61,538 bases of DNA, taken from contig NZ_FOQF01000023.1 of assembly GCF_900113655.1 (NCBI RefSeq), forward strand, positions 1 to 61,538, in the 5' to 3' direction. This DNA comes from Pseudobutyrivibrio sp. OR37. Its GTDB lineage: Bacteria; Bacillota; Clostridia; Lachnospirales; Lachnospiraceae. Shown piece by piece: positions 1 through 7,158 of this stretch. The position numbers and the translations under genes are program-made. A model generated the notes under the pieces. It saw only the letters and a list, made by a program, of their open reading frames with translations. It was not told the origin of the DNA and did no database searches. Numbering within the stretch: the first letter of the stretch is position 1; the number at the start of each line of letters is the position of its first letter.

Positions 1-114
1 GGAGCATTCCTGTAATTCATAAATAACACCAATTGAATAAAAAAGAACCTCAAGGTAAGATTGAGATGCATCTTGGCGGATGTAACAAATCAATCAAAAC
101 ACTGGAGGTTCCAA

Positions 115-1404
115 ATGAATTATACACAGAATGAAAAAATCGAACAAGTAACAGATGAGACATTAGTTGTTGGTGTGGATATAGGAAGCCAAACTCACTA
201 CGCTAGAGCATTTGACAACCGAGGACGTGAGTTAACAAGAAAAGTATTTGTATTTCATAATGACTTAGAAGGGTTCAATTCCTTTAATTTCTGGACAGAG
301 ACATTAAAAGCTGATAATAAAAAGACAAAAGTTTTAGTAGGCTGTGAGCCAACAGGTCATTATTGGTTTTCATTAGCAAAGTATTTGAAAGACCATCAAA
401 AGAAGCTTGTAATGGTAAATCCATTCTCTGTTAAAAAGATAAAGGAATTAGATGATAACAGCCCAAAGAAAACAGATGCTAAAGATCCAAAAACAATTGC
501 AAAATTGGTTATAGATGGTAGATATTCAGAGCCATATATACCGGAAGGCATTTATGCCGAAATAAGAGATTTGGTATACAGCCGCGATAGAATTATGAAG
601 CAGCATAACATTTCTGCAAATAGAATTCAGCGCTGGCTTGCAATACATTTCCCAGAGTATCTGGGATTATACAAAAGATATGATGCTGTGTGTGGCTTAA
701 TGATTCTTGAAAAGGCGCCTTTGCCACAAGATATCATTACACTTGGAGTAGACGGTGTTAAACAAATCTGGAAAGATGCTAAAAAACGAGGCCGTGGAGT
801 AAGTAAAGATAGGGCAGAGACCCTGGTTGAGGCGGCTCATAATAGTATTGGACTAGAAGGAGGCATCGGTGCAAAAAGTGAGTTCTTTATGCTACTTGAA
901 GAGCATCGCTTATGGGCTTCGCAATTAGAAGCTATAAATAAGGTACTTGAAGAAGCAATTCGAAAAGTATCAAACGTGGAGAAGTTACTCGCCATTAAAG
1001 GAGTAGGAGTTGTAACAATAGCAGGATTCATAGCTGAGGTTGGTGATATAAGACGCTTTAAATCACCAAAACAAATCCAAAAGTATGCTGGGCTAGAACT
1101 AGTGGAAAGAAGTTCTGGAAAGCATAAAGGAAAAACGAGAATCAGTAAACGAGGAAGACGTAAACTGAGAAGAATTCTTTATCAAGTAATGGTGCCATTG
1201 CTAGCAAGGAACCATGAATTTAGAGAAATCTATGATTATTATGTTACTCGTGTTAAGAATCCGCTGAAACGCAGACAAGCCATGATGGCCGTAAGCTGCA
1301 AATTGATTCGCGTATTTCACGCGGTATTAACAAAAGGTATGGATTATGACAGATTCAAAATGATGACGGATATCCATAGGAATAGCGAGCTAATCGCTGC
1401 CTAG
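115..1404 (+). CDS. IS110-family transposase (DEDD RuvC-like)
   Basis: This 429-residue protein is a recombinase of the IS110 family. The N-terminal RuvC-like DEDD domain shows Asp22 in VVGVDIGSQTH, a Glu in VGCEPTGHYW, and the Asp pair in KKTDAKDPKTIAKL. The C-terminal half is a Transposase_20 domain: a helix-hairpin-helix stretch (LLAIKGVGVVTIAGF) followed by YAGLELVERSSGKHKGK, whose serine is the family's second catalytic group. The length is normal for the family and the frame is intact, so it may be active. ATG 115 was chosen because GGAGG at 104-108 sits just upstream; an in-frame TTG at 61 has no such site. Confidence 0.93.
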   Translation: MNYTQNEKIEQVTDETLVVGVDIGSQTHYARAFDNRGRELTRKVFVFHNDLEGFNSFNFWTETLKADNKKTKVLVGCEPTGHYWFSLAKYLKDHQKKLVMVNPFSVKKIKELDDNSPKKTDAKDPKTIAKLVIDGRYSEPYIPEGIYAEIRDLVYSRDRIMKQHNISANRIQRWLAIHFPEYLGLYKRYDAVCGLMILEKAPLPQDIITLGVDGVKQIWKDAKKRGRGVSKDRAETLVEAAHNSIGLEGGIGAKSEFFMLLEEHRLWASQLEAINKVLEEAIRKVSNVEKLLAIKGVGVVTIAGFIAEVGDIRRFKSPKQIQKYAGLELVERSSGKHKGKTRISKRGRRKLRRILYQVMVPLLARNHEFREIYDYYVTRVKNPLKRRQAMMAVSCKLIRVFHAVLTKGMDYDRFKMMTDIHRNSELIAA

Positions 1405-1640
1405 TCAAAAAAGAAACTTGTAAACAGGAAGCGTCCGCCAATAGTTGGTGCTGAATACAGGAATGACAAAATATAGAGAACAAAGTAGAGCTAGTAGCTG
1501 CGTTGACATTTATTATAGGGCAACGACCCTGACTGAGGAGCATGAGCAGCACCCAACTACGGATAAGCAGTACGAAGGAATTTAGGACCTGACAGAGGTC
1601 AGTGATCCTGGTAGACATGAGAGGTTAGTTACTGTAGGTG
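1405..1640 (+). ncRNA. candidate IS110 bridge RNA region
   Basis: Noncoding DNA directly after the transposase can fold into nested stems on the + strand. Bases 1442-1453 (TAGTTGGTGCTG) pair with 1547-1559 with one bulge, enclosing AGGG/CCCT at 1517-1530; a further stem is GACCT/AGGTC at 1586-1600. IS110-family recombinases are known to use a bridge RNA made from the element's noncoding arm, with loops that pair to target and donor. Position and structure fit, but the guide loops are not identified, so this is inference. Confidence 0.35.
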
Positions 1641-1781
1641 ATTAGGGAGACAAGAGGGCCTTCATAAAGAAAAAACAAAGACGTTCTTTTTGTTGTACCA
1701 AAAATCATCAGAAAAGGGCTCCAAGAAGCCAACTTCATATCTGTAATGCACTATTTTGATCAATATAAGTAACTGTAAACA

Positions 1782-1820
1782 GTTTAACAAAGCTTGATAA
1801 ATCAAGGTTCTTTGTTAAAC
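1782..1820. repeat. inverted repeat upstream of the S41 peptidase gene
   Basis: GTTTAACAAAG (1782-1792) pairs with CTTTGTTAAAC (1810-1820), and CTTGA (1793-1797) pairs with TCAAG (1802-1806), making a 16-bp interrupted hairpin. It lies in the 448-base gap between the transposase and the peptidase gene. The rest of that gap after about 1640 shows nothing recognisable. It could be a terminator for leftward or rightward transcripts or a remnant of the insertion; no clean T-run follows. Confidence 0.5.
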
Positions 1821-1852
1821 ATCAACAAAAAAGAATAGAGAGGATATTTGTT

Positions 1853-3157
1853 ATGAAGATAGGCAAACTGAAGAGATTTTTTATAGTCATAGGTGTATTT
1901 GCAGCAGCATTACTGCTACTAATCCTAATATATCAATTGGCATTCAATCCATACAGGGGGACAGCTGATAAATATGTGGAACCTCTAGCACTAGAGGATG
2001 AGCTTACTGAAAAACAAGTGCTTAAGGATATGGATTACACTATAAAGATGCTGCGCAGCCATCATCCTGCATGGCTTGAAAAGGATAATGCAAAGGTGCA
2101 GGCGGTGGAAAGAGAATACAAAAATCAGCGTGAGCAGCTATTAAATGATGAAAGCGATAGCTATACAACCTTAGATGAATGGCGCATTATATCTAAAATC
2201 ACAAACAAGTTAAATGATGGTCATACAGGCTGCCTGTATAAATCAGATAATAATCGCTACATAGAAGATGCAACTCAGGTTGAAGCATATGGAGTTCCGA
2301 CACAGATAAATGGAGCATCTACAGATGCGCTGCTTAAGGATTTTAAAGAGCTATTCTCTTATGAAAGAGAAGAATATTTAATAGTGTTCTTTAAAGATGC
2401 CATACAAAACGAAGCATATCTGAAAATGCTTGGAGTAGATACTAAAGAAGGGGTAACCTTTACATTTAATACAGAAAATGGAAATAAGGATTACCATTAC
2501 AATTTTGTCTCTTTTGAGCAGATTAAAAGAATCCAAGATGATACCAACGAAGATTGGGTATATTATGACATTGATGTGGATAATAACATGGCAGTATTTA
2601 CCTTGAAGGAATGCAATTATGATGAACATTATAAAAACACCTTAGACAGCTTTTTTAAAGAGGTAAATGATAAAGATATAGATAATATTGTTGTAGATTT
2701 GCGTGGCAATGGTGGTGGAAATTCATACGTTGCAGATGAATTCTTAAGCTATCTTGATATAGATGGCTATAATACATGGGCATGCGCCATTAGATATGGA
2801 GCTTATTTAAAGAAATGTGATGCAAGCTATACAAAGATAAACAAAAAGCCGGATGCCTTCAGTGGCAATCTGTATGTGCTAACAGATTTAAATACATATA
2901 GCGCAGCCATGGATTTTGCAATGTATGTAACTGATAACCATTTAGGAAAGATAGTAGGTGAAGCTTCTGGAAACATGCCAGATAGTTATGGAGATGTTCT
3001 TACATTTGTAACTCCAAACTCAAAGCTTACGCTTAGAGCTTCATTTAAGAAGTGGTACAGAATAGATGAGACCAAAGCTGGCCAGCCTATCGAGCCAGAT
3101 GTAAAGTGTGATCCTAGTGATGCCCTTAATGTCACCAGGGATTTGATTTGTAACTAG
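1853..3157 (+). CDS. membrane-anchored S41-family (C-terminal processing-like) peptidase
   Basis: This 434-residue protein has one N-terminal membrane segment (about residues 9-29), so the bulk is probably extracytoplasmic. Features of peptidase family S41 are KLNDGHTGCLY in the first half, IVVDLRGNGGGNSYVADEF in the second, and YSAAMDFAMYV, whose serine sits where the S41 nucleophile is expected. The C-terminal GQPIEPDV is the usual end of the catalytic fold. No PDZ domain is evident, unlike typical CtpA. Start ATG has an AGAGAGGA site upstream. Substrate is unknown. A promoter for the next gene lies inside its last codons. Confidence 0.8.
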   Translation: MKIGKLKRFFIVIGVFAAALLLLILIYQLAFNPYRGTADKYVEPLALEDELTEKQVLKDMDYTIKMLRSHHPAWLEKDNAKVQAVEREYKNQREQLLNDESDSYTTLDEWRIISKITNKLNDGHTGCLYKSDNNRYIEDATQVEAYGVPTQINGASTDALLKDFKELFSYEREEYLIVFFKDAIQNEAYLKMLGVDTKEGVTFTFNTENGNKDYHYNFVSFEQIKRIQDDTNEDWVYYDIDVDNNMAVFTLKECNYDEHYKNTLDSFFKEVNDKDIDNIVVDLRGNGGGNSYVADEFLSYLDIDGYNTWACAIRYGAYLKKCDASYTKINKKPDAFSGNLYVLTDLNTYSAAMDFAMYVTDNHLGKIVGEASGNMPDSYGDVLTFVTPNSKLTLRASFKKWYRIDETKAGQPIEPDVKCDPSDALNVTRDLICN

Positions 3158-3176
3158 CACAGCGATTGTATATAAT
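3148..3176 (+). promoter_or_regulatory. predicted sigma-A promoter for the DUF4430 gene
   Basis: TTGTAA (3148-3153), 17 bases, then TATAAT (3171-3176). The -35 box overlaps the end of the S41 peptidase gene. A small AATCAC/GTGATT hairpin follows in the leader before the start codon at 3234. Confidence 0.5.
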
Positions 3177-3233
3177 ATGACCACAAAGGCATAATCACGA
3201 ATGTGATTAATACAGACAACATGGAGGAAAACA

Positions 3234-3656
3234 ATGGAAAAGAACAATTCAAAGAAGATAATAATAGGTGGTGTGATTTTAGTTGCATTAATTGCAGTAT
3301 TTGCAATTTGCTACAATCTTTTTGTTGCAAAGCCAACAGCAGGTAGTAAGAGTGTAGTGATTGAAGTAGTAGATAGCACAGGTGCAACTACATCTTATGA
3401 TGTTAATACAGATGCAGAGTATTTAAAGGATGCAATGGACGAGCTTGCAGACAGCGATGATAGCTTCTCTTACAGCGGAACTGATGGAGATTACGGTATC
3501 ATGGTAGAGGTTGTAAACGGCGAGCAGGCAATCTTTGCAGAGGATAATGCATATTGGGCACTTTACGTAAATGGTGAGTATGGTCAGTATAGCGCAAACC
3601 AGCAGCCTGTAGCTGATGGCGACACATATACATGGACCTACGAAAAGGCAAACTAG
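3234..3656 (+). CDS. DUF4430-domain exported protein
   Basis: The 140-residue protein has a short basic N-terminus, a hydrophobic segment (about residues 10-31) and a small extracellular domain. The end, with WALYVNGEYGQYSANQQPV and DGDTYTWTYEK, is typical of DUF4430, a fold related to the C-terminal domain of transcobalamin and intrinsic factor. There is no lipobox, so it is probably an uncleaved membrane anchor. GGAGG lies just upstream. It is followed after four bases by an ECF S component, which suggests a ligand-capturing partner for vitamin uptake; cobalamin is the natural guess from the fold but is not proven. Confidence 0.8.
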   Translation: MEKNNSKKIIIGGVILVALIAVFAICYNLFVAKPTAGSKSVVIEVVDSTGATTSYDVNTDAEYLKDAMDELADSDDSFSYSGTDGDYGIMVEVVNGEQAIFAEDNAYWALYVNGEYGQYSANQQPVADGDTYTWTYEKAN

Positions 3657-3660
3657 TTAA

Positions 3661-4182
3661 ATGCAAAATAGAATTACAACAAAGGACATAGCGATGATAG
3701 GCCTTATGGTGGCCATTATCGAGGCTTGCAAAATGGCCCTCAGCTTTGCACCTAATATAGAGCTGACTACCTTTTGGCTGATTATGTTTACCAGACAGTT
3801 TGGCAAGAAGGTGGCAGTGATAGTACCGGTGCTGATTCTTGTTGAAGGGATGATGTATGGCGTAAATACCTGGTGGGTGATGTATCTTTACATATGGCCA
3901 CTGCTTGTGATTTTGGCATATATGTTCAGAAAGGTTGATTCAGCAATCTTTTGGGCAATATTTTCCGGAATCTTCGGGCTTTGCTTTGGTATGCTTTGCT
4001 CCATCACATATTTCTTCATAGGAATGAGGGACGGCGGCATCATCGGCGGCTTTAACACAGCCTTCCCTTGGTGGATTTCAGGAATTCCATGGGATATGGT
4101 GCACTTTGCAGGAAATTTTGTGTTGATGCTGGTTTTGTATTATCCTATTGGAAATGTAATGAAACGCAATTGTAAAGGATGA
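3661..4182 (+). CDS. ECF transporter S component, probable cobalamin-type
   Basis: This 173-residue integral membrane protein has about five to six hydrophobic helices and the short N-terminal MIGLMVAIIEACK segment common in ECF substrate-binding (S) subunits. Such subunits bind a vitamin and dock with a shared EcfAA'T energising module, which is not encoded here. Its gene starts four bases after the DUF4430 gene, so the two are probably one operon. The substrate is inferred from the DUF4430 partner only; another micronutrient is possible. No strong ribosome site is visible, consistent with translational coupling. Confidence 0.75.
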   Translation: MQNRITTKDIAMIGLMVAIIEACKMALSFAPNIELTTFWLIMFTRQFGKKVAVIVPVLILVEGMMYGVNTWWVMYLYIWPLLVILAYMFRKVDSAIFWAIFSGIFGLCFGMLCSITYFFIGMRDGGIIGGFNTAFPWWISGIPWDMVHFAGNFVLMLVLYYPIGNVMKRNCKG

Positions 4183-4186
4183 TAAA

Positions 4187-4660
4187 ATGAAAAACAACGA
4201 TAAAACAAATGTAATGCGTGTCCTTGACTCAAAGAAAATTTCTTACGAGAGTCATTCATACGAGCCAGATGCAACAATGACTGGCGAAGAGATTGCTGGT
4301 GTCCTAGGGGAGCCAGCTGAAAAGGTTTTTAAGACACTTGTAACTCAGGGAAAAACAGGAGCCTACTACGTATTCGTAGTTCCTGTAGTTGAGGAGCTTG
4401 ACCTTAAAAAGGCAGCCAAGGCCGCAGGAGAGAAATCTATTGCCATGATAAAGCAAAAGGATTTGCTGGGCCTTACAGGCTACGTCCACGGTGGATGCTC
4501 TCCAATCGGCATGAAAAAGCAATTCCCAACCTTCATCCATGAGACTGCAGCAGGCTACGATAAAGTATTCGTAAGCGCAGGTAAGGTGGGCTTTCAGATA
4601 GAGCTTTCACCAGCAGATCTTATTAAGGTAGCAAATATTAAGGCTGTGGATCTGGTGTGA
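4187..4660 (+). CDS. ybaK: Cys-tRNA(Pro)/Cys-tRNA(Cys) deacylase YbaK
   Basis: At 157 residues this matches the YbaK/EbsC family, which hydrolyses mischarged Cys-tRNA(Pro) in trans. Visible family features are the N-terminal YEPDATMTGEEIAGVLGEPA, FKTLVTQGKTGAYYVFVVPV, DLKKAAKAAGEKSIAMI, the GYVHGGCSPIGMKKQFPTF loop and the closing GFQIELSPADLIKV. It starts five bases after the ECF S gene and is probably cotranscribed, though no functional link to vitamin uptake is apparent. Confidence 0.9.
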   Translation: MKNNDKTNVMRVLDSKKISYESHSYEPDATMTGEEIAGVLGEPAEKVFKTLVTQGKTGAYYVFVVPVVEELDLKKAAKAAGEKSIAMIKQKDLLGLTGYVHGGCSPIGMKKQFPTFIHETAAGYDKVFVSAGKVGFQIELSPADLIKVANIKAVDLV

Positions 4661-4733
4661 TACTAGTGTGACAAAGACTGTTATATACTGTAACCATCAA
4701 ATAAACCAATACAGTTTATAGGAGGAGAAAATT

Positions 4734-4940
4734 ATGGCAGTTGTAATCATCGCAGCGTTAGTATTATATGTAGTAGAATTTGTAACATTAGCACAGTTAC
4801 ACAAGGAAGCTAATGAATTAAAGAATGACGATTTAGTTTTTCTTGAGAACGCATTTGGATATACATATATTGATGAGGATTTCGAGCAGGTTGAGGCTGA
4901 AATTCTCAAGCTTAAGGAAGAACTAAGATATGCAATTTAA
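4734..4940 (+). CDS. small single-pass membrane protein
   Basis: A 68-residue protein with an N-terminal hydrophobic helix (residues 1-20) followed by an acidic, probably helical tail rich in Glu and Lys. A strong AGGAGG site (4721-4726 region) precedes the ATG and a clear terminator follows, so it looks like a real monocistronic gene. I do not recognise the family and no function can be given. Confidence 0.6.
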   Translation: MAVVIIAALVLYVVEFVTLAQLHKEANELKNDDLVFLENAFGYTYIDEDFEQVEAEILKLKEELRYAI

Positions 4941-4977
4941 ATGGATTGCATTTAACATAATAGAAATGTAAAATCGA

Positions 4978-5008
4978 ATGGAGCAGGTTATCTGCTCCAT
5001 ATTTTTTT
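4978..5008 (+). terminator. rho-independent terminator
   Basis: ATGGAGCAG (4978-4986), loop GTTAT, CTGCTCCAT (4992-5000), then a run of seven T. It ends the transcript of the 68-residue protein gene. Confidence 0.9.
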
Positions 5009-5029
5009 GCGATAAATGGAGGTTAAAAA

Positions 5030-5887
5030 ATGTCTTACGCAGAGTATGCTAAACATTATTTTACCATGCCAGATTGCATACTATTTTTACTTTTAGCAAT
5101 GCTATTACTGGCAGTGGTGTACGGAATATTTTTTGTATTTGCTAACAAAACATTCGAAGGAGAGCTGAAGATTCAGCACGAATTCTTCTCATTATCAGAA
5201 AGATTTTACGAGCTAATCTTTTCAGGCGGCAGTATCATCGGATTTATGGCGGCGTACTATCTGATAAATAGATTTGTTACATCTGGATCATTTTATGAAT
5301 TCTGGAGTGATTATAAGGATTATTTACTTCTGGTGTTCATGATAATCTCAATACTTTTGAACACATTCTTGGATCATGTCTTTGTAAAGCTAAAGAGACT
5401 AGACAAAAGCGAAATGGCATCCATCCGCCTTACAGGAATGATATATATGATTGTTATCTTCTGCTATATCAAATTTATCTACGAGGATAATAACTACGAC
5501 ATGTTCATCACATATTTCCTTACATTGATGATTGGTCGATTCGTATATTTTGATGCAAGCTTCAAGGATTTTATTGAGTGCATGAAGCAGGCGATTAAGA
5601 ACATCCCAATTATGTTAATTGGCTTGACCTTCCTTGGAATCCTTTGTTTACGCGGTTATTCATCAGACTATCTGCTGAAGCACAACGGTGTAATCACCAA
5701 TATTTTCTTCTGCCATTTGTATATTATCGTGGCAATATTTATCATGCATTTTGCAGTAGATATTTATTTCAATTATAGAAGCAAACGCCATGCAGAAGAA
5801 AGCCAGCCTGAGCGAAAGCCAAAAAGAAAGCCTAGACCAGCGCAGAGACCTCACAAACCAGATATACAGAATCTAGAGGATTTTTAA
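5030..5887 (+). CDS. multi-pass membrane protein of unknown function
   Basis: A 285-residue protein with about seven hydrophobic segments between residues 15 and 245 and a cytoplasmic-looking tail that is strongly basic and proline-rich (KRKPRPAQRPHKP). No catalytic motif or known transporter signature is seen. GGAGG precedes the ATG and a terminator lies immediately upstream, so it is its own transcription unit. The basic tail could bind nucleic acid or acidic lipid; that is only a suggestion. Confidence 0.65.
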   Translation: MSYAEYAKHYFTMPDCILFLLLAMLLLAVVYGIFFVFANKTFEGELKIQHEFFSLSERFYELIFSGGSIIGFMAAYYLINRFVTSGSFYEFWSDYKDYLLLVFMIISILLNTFLDHVFVKLKRLDKSEMASIRLTGMIYMIVIFCYIKFIYEDNNYDMFITYFLTLMIGRFVYFDASFKDFIECMKQAIKNIPIMLIGLTFLGILCLRGYSSDYLLKHNGVITNIFFCHLYIIVAIFIMHFAVDIYFNYRSKRHAEESQPERKPKRKPRPAQRPHKPDIQNLEDF

Positions 5888-5925
5888 CCTGTAACATTAA
5901 AAAAATCACCTCTTGTCCCAAATTG

Positions 5926-5953
5926 TTGAATAGATTTAGAAGTTATGTAGAAT
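5926..5953 (+). promoter_or_regulatory. predicted promoter of the LytTR operon
   Basis: TTGAAT (5926-5931), 16 bases, TAGAAT (5948-5953), about 26 bases before the LytTR gene start at 5980. Confidence 0.45.
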
Positions 5954-5979
5954 ATAAATCATAGGAGGCGCCAATAGTT

Positions 5980-6441
5980 ATGAAGATAAATATTGACGTA
6001 GATGATTCATTACAGCAGGATGTGATAACCATTCATTGTCGGGAGATTACAGACGAGATTCTAGAACTGCAGCGTCTGCTGTCTCAGCGGCAAACAGGTT
6101 CACAAAGGATTTCAGCATACATGGATGATACGGAATATTATGTGGATGTGAAATCTATTGTATTCCTGGAAAGCGGTGGCAACTATATAGCAATACATAC
6201 TGCTAAATCAATCTACAGAATCAGACAAAAATTATATGAGCTTGAAGAAATACTCCCAAGAGATTTTATCAGGGTATCCAAATCCACTATCGTAAATACG
6301 GATTTGATATCTTCGATAAAAAAGAATATCACGGGAGCAAGTGAGATTACCTTTAGGAATTGCACCAAGCAGGCTTATGCATCGAGGAACTATATTAAAG
6401 CATTGATAGAGATTATGGATGAAAAGAGGTTGAAAAAATGA
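5980..6441 (+). CDS. LytTR-domain DNA-binding regulator
   Basis: The 153-residue protein has a short N-terminal helical part (to about residue 45) and a C-terminal LytTR domain: YYVDVKSIVFLESGGNYIAI, then YRIRQKLYELEEILPRDFIRVSKSTIVN and ISSIKK. There is no receiver domain, so it belongs to the stand-alone LytTR regulators that usually act with a cotranscribed membrane protein. AGGAGG precedes the start. Its stop overlaps the next gene by four bases (ATGA), so the pair is translationally coupled. Confidence 0.9.
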   Translation: MKINIDVDDSLQQDVITIHCREITDEILELQRLLSQRQTGSQRISAYMDDTEYYVDVKSIVFLESGGNYIAIHTAKSIYRIRQKLYELEEILPRDFIRVSKSTIVNTDLISSIKKNITGASEITFRNCTKQAYASRNYIKALIEIMDEKRLKK

Positions 6442-7157
6442 AAGATAATAGGATTAAATCAATATTTAGAGGCTTGGCACTTATCGCATTTGCGGTATGT
6501 TGTTTAATTGGAAACAGCGATAAATTCGCCGATATGCCACTTTTTAGAATAGGTGTGAGCTTGTTATTATTGGTGGTTTTAGTAGAAACAATCATTGAAA
6601 AGAATTTTATTAGCATATTTTGCGTATTAGGCTGTGGTGCATGTGTTTATCAAAATGAACTTGGCCTTAAGGATGTTAATTTCTTATTAATTATCGGTTT
6701 ATTCATTCTGATTGGAGTTGGTATGAATCTAATATTTGGCAAGAAACCAAAGATTAACGTGATTAAGGATGGCCACAAGGGTTCAGTGGAAAGCGCAGGA
6801 AACATAGAATACTGGGAAGATGATGGAAATTTCAGCATAGATAACAGTCTTGGACAGCGCACTCAGTACGTTAAGATTCAGAACCTGAAAAAGGGTGACA
6901 TCGATAATTCACTTGGTTCACTTACAGTATATCTTACAGGCAGCACTGTTGATGCAGATGGTGCAGTACTTGATATAGACAATGGAATGGGAAGCCTAAC
7001 GGTTTATATCCCAAAGGATTTCAGAGTACGTTTTAACTGTGATAATGGCATGGGCAAAATCAATATGCATGGAGAATGCAGCCAGGATGAAAGCCTGCCA
7101 CTTGTAAAAGCCAATGTGGATAATGGAATGGGAACTATAGATTTTTATTTTGAGTAA
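6438..7157 (+). CDS. LiaF/toastrack-like membrane protein
   Basis: This 239-residue protein has four N-terminal hydrophobic segments (roughly residues 9-95) and a C-terminal beta-rich domain with a recurring aspartate-asparagine-glycine pattern: DNSLGSLTVYL, DNGMGSLTVYIP, CDNGMGKINMHGE and DNGMGTIDFYFE. That pattern is typical of the toastrack domain of LiaF and related envelope-stress proteins. Coupled to the LytTR regulator by a four-base overlap, it probably senses or represses at the membrane. The inducing signal is unknown. Confidence 0.8.
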   Translation: MKDNRIKSIFRGLALIAFAVCCLIGNSDKFADMPLFRIGVSLLLLVVLVETIIEKNFISIFCVLGCGACVYQNELGLKDVNFLLIIGLFILIGVGMNLIFGKKPKINVIKDGHKGSVESAGNIEYWEDDGNFSIDNSLGQRTQYVKIQNLKKGDIDNSLGSLTVYLTGSTVDADGAVLDIDNGMGSLTVYIPKDFRVRFNCDNGMGKINMHGECSQDESLPLVKANVDNGMGTIDFYFE

Positions 7158-7158
7158 T

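Larger units (their letters stand above)
1..1640 (+). mobile_element. IS110-family insertion sequence (ends not defined)
   Basis: The segment holds one IS110-type transposase gene and about 240 bases of structured noncoding DNA after it. IS110-family elements usually lack clear terminal inverted repeats, so neither end can be fixed from one copy; the left end may lie outside the window. The right limit is an estimate placed after the last compact stem near 1585-1607. A long noncoding arm downstream of the transposase fits the IS1111-like layout, but that subgroup assignment is inference. Confidence 0.6.
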
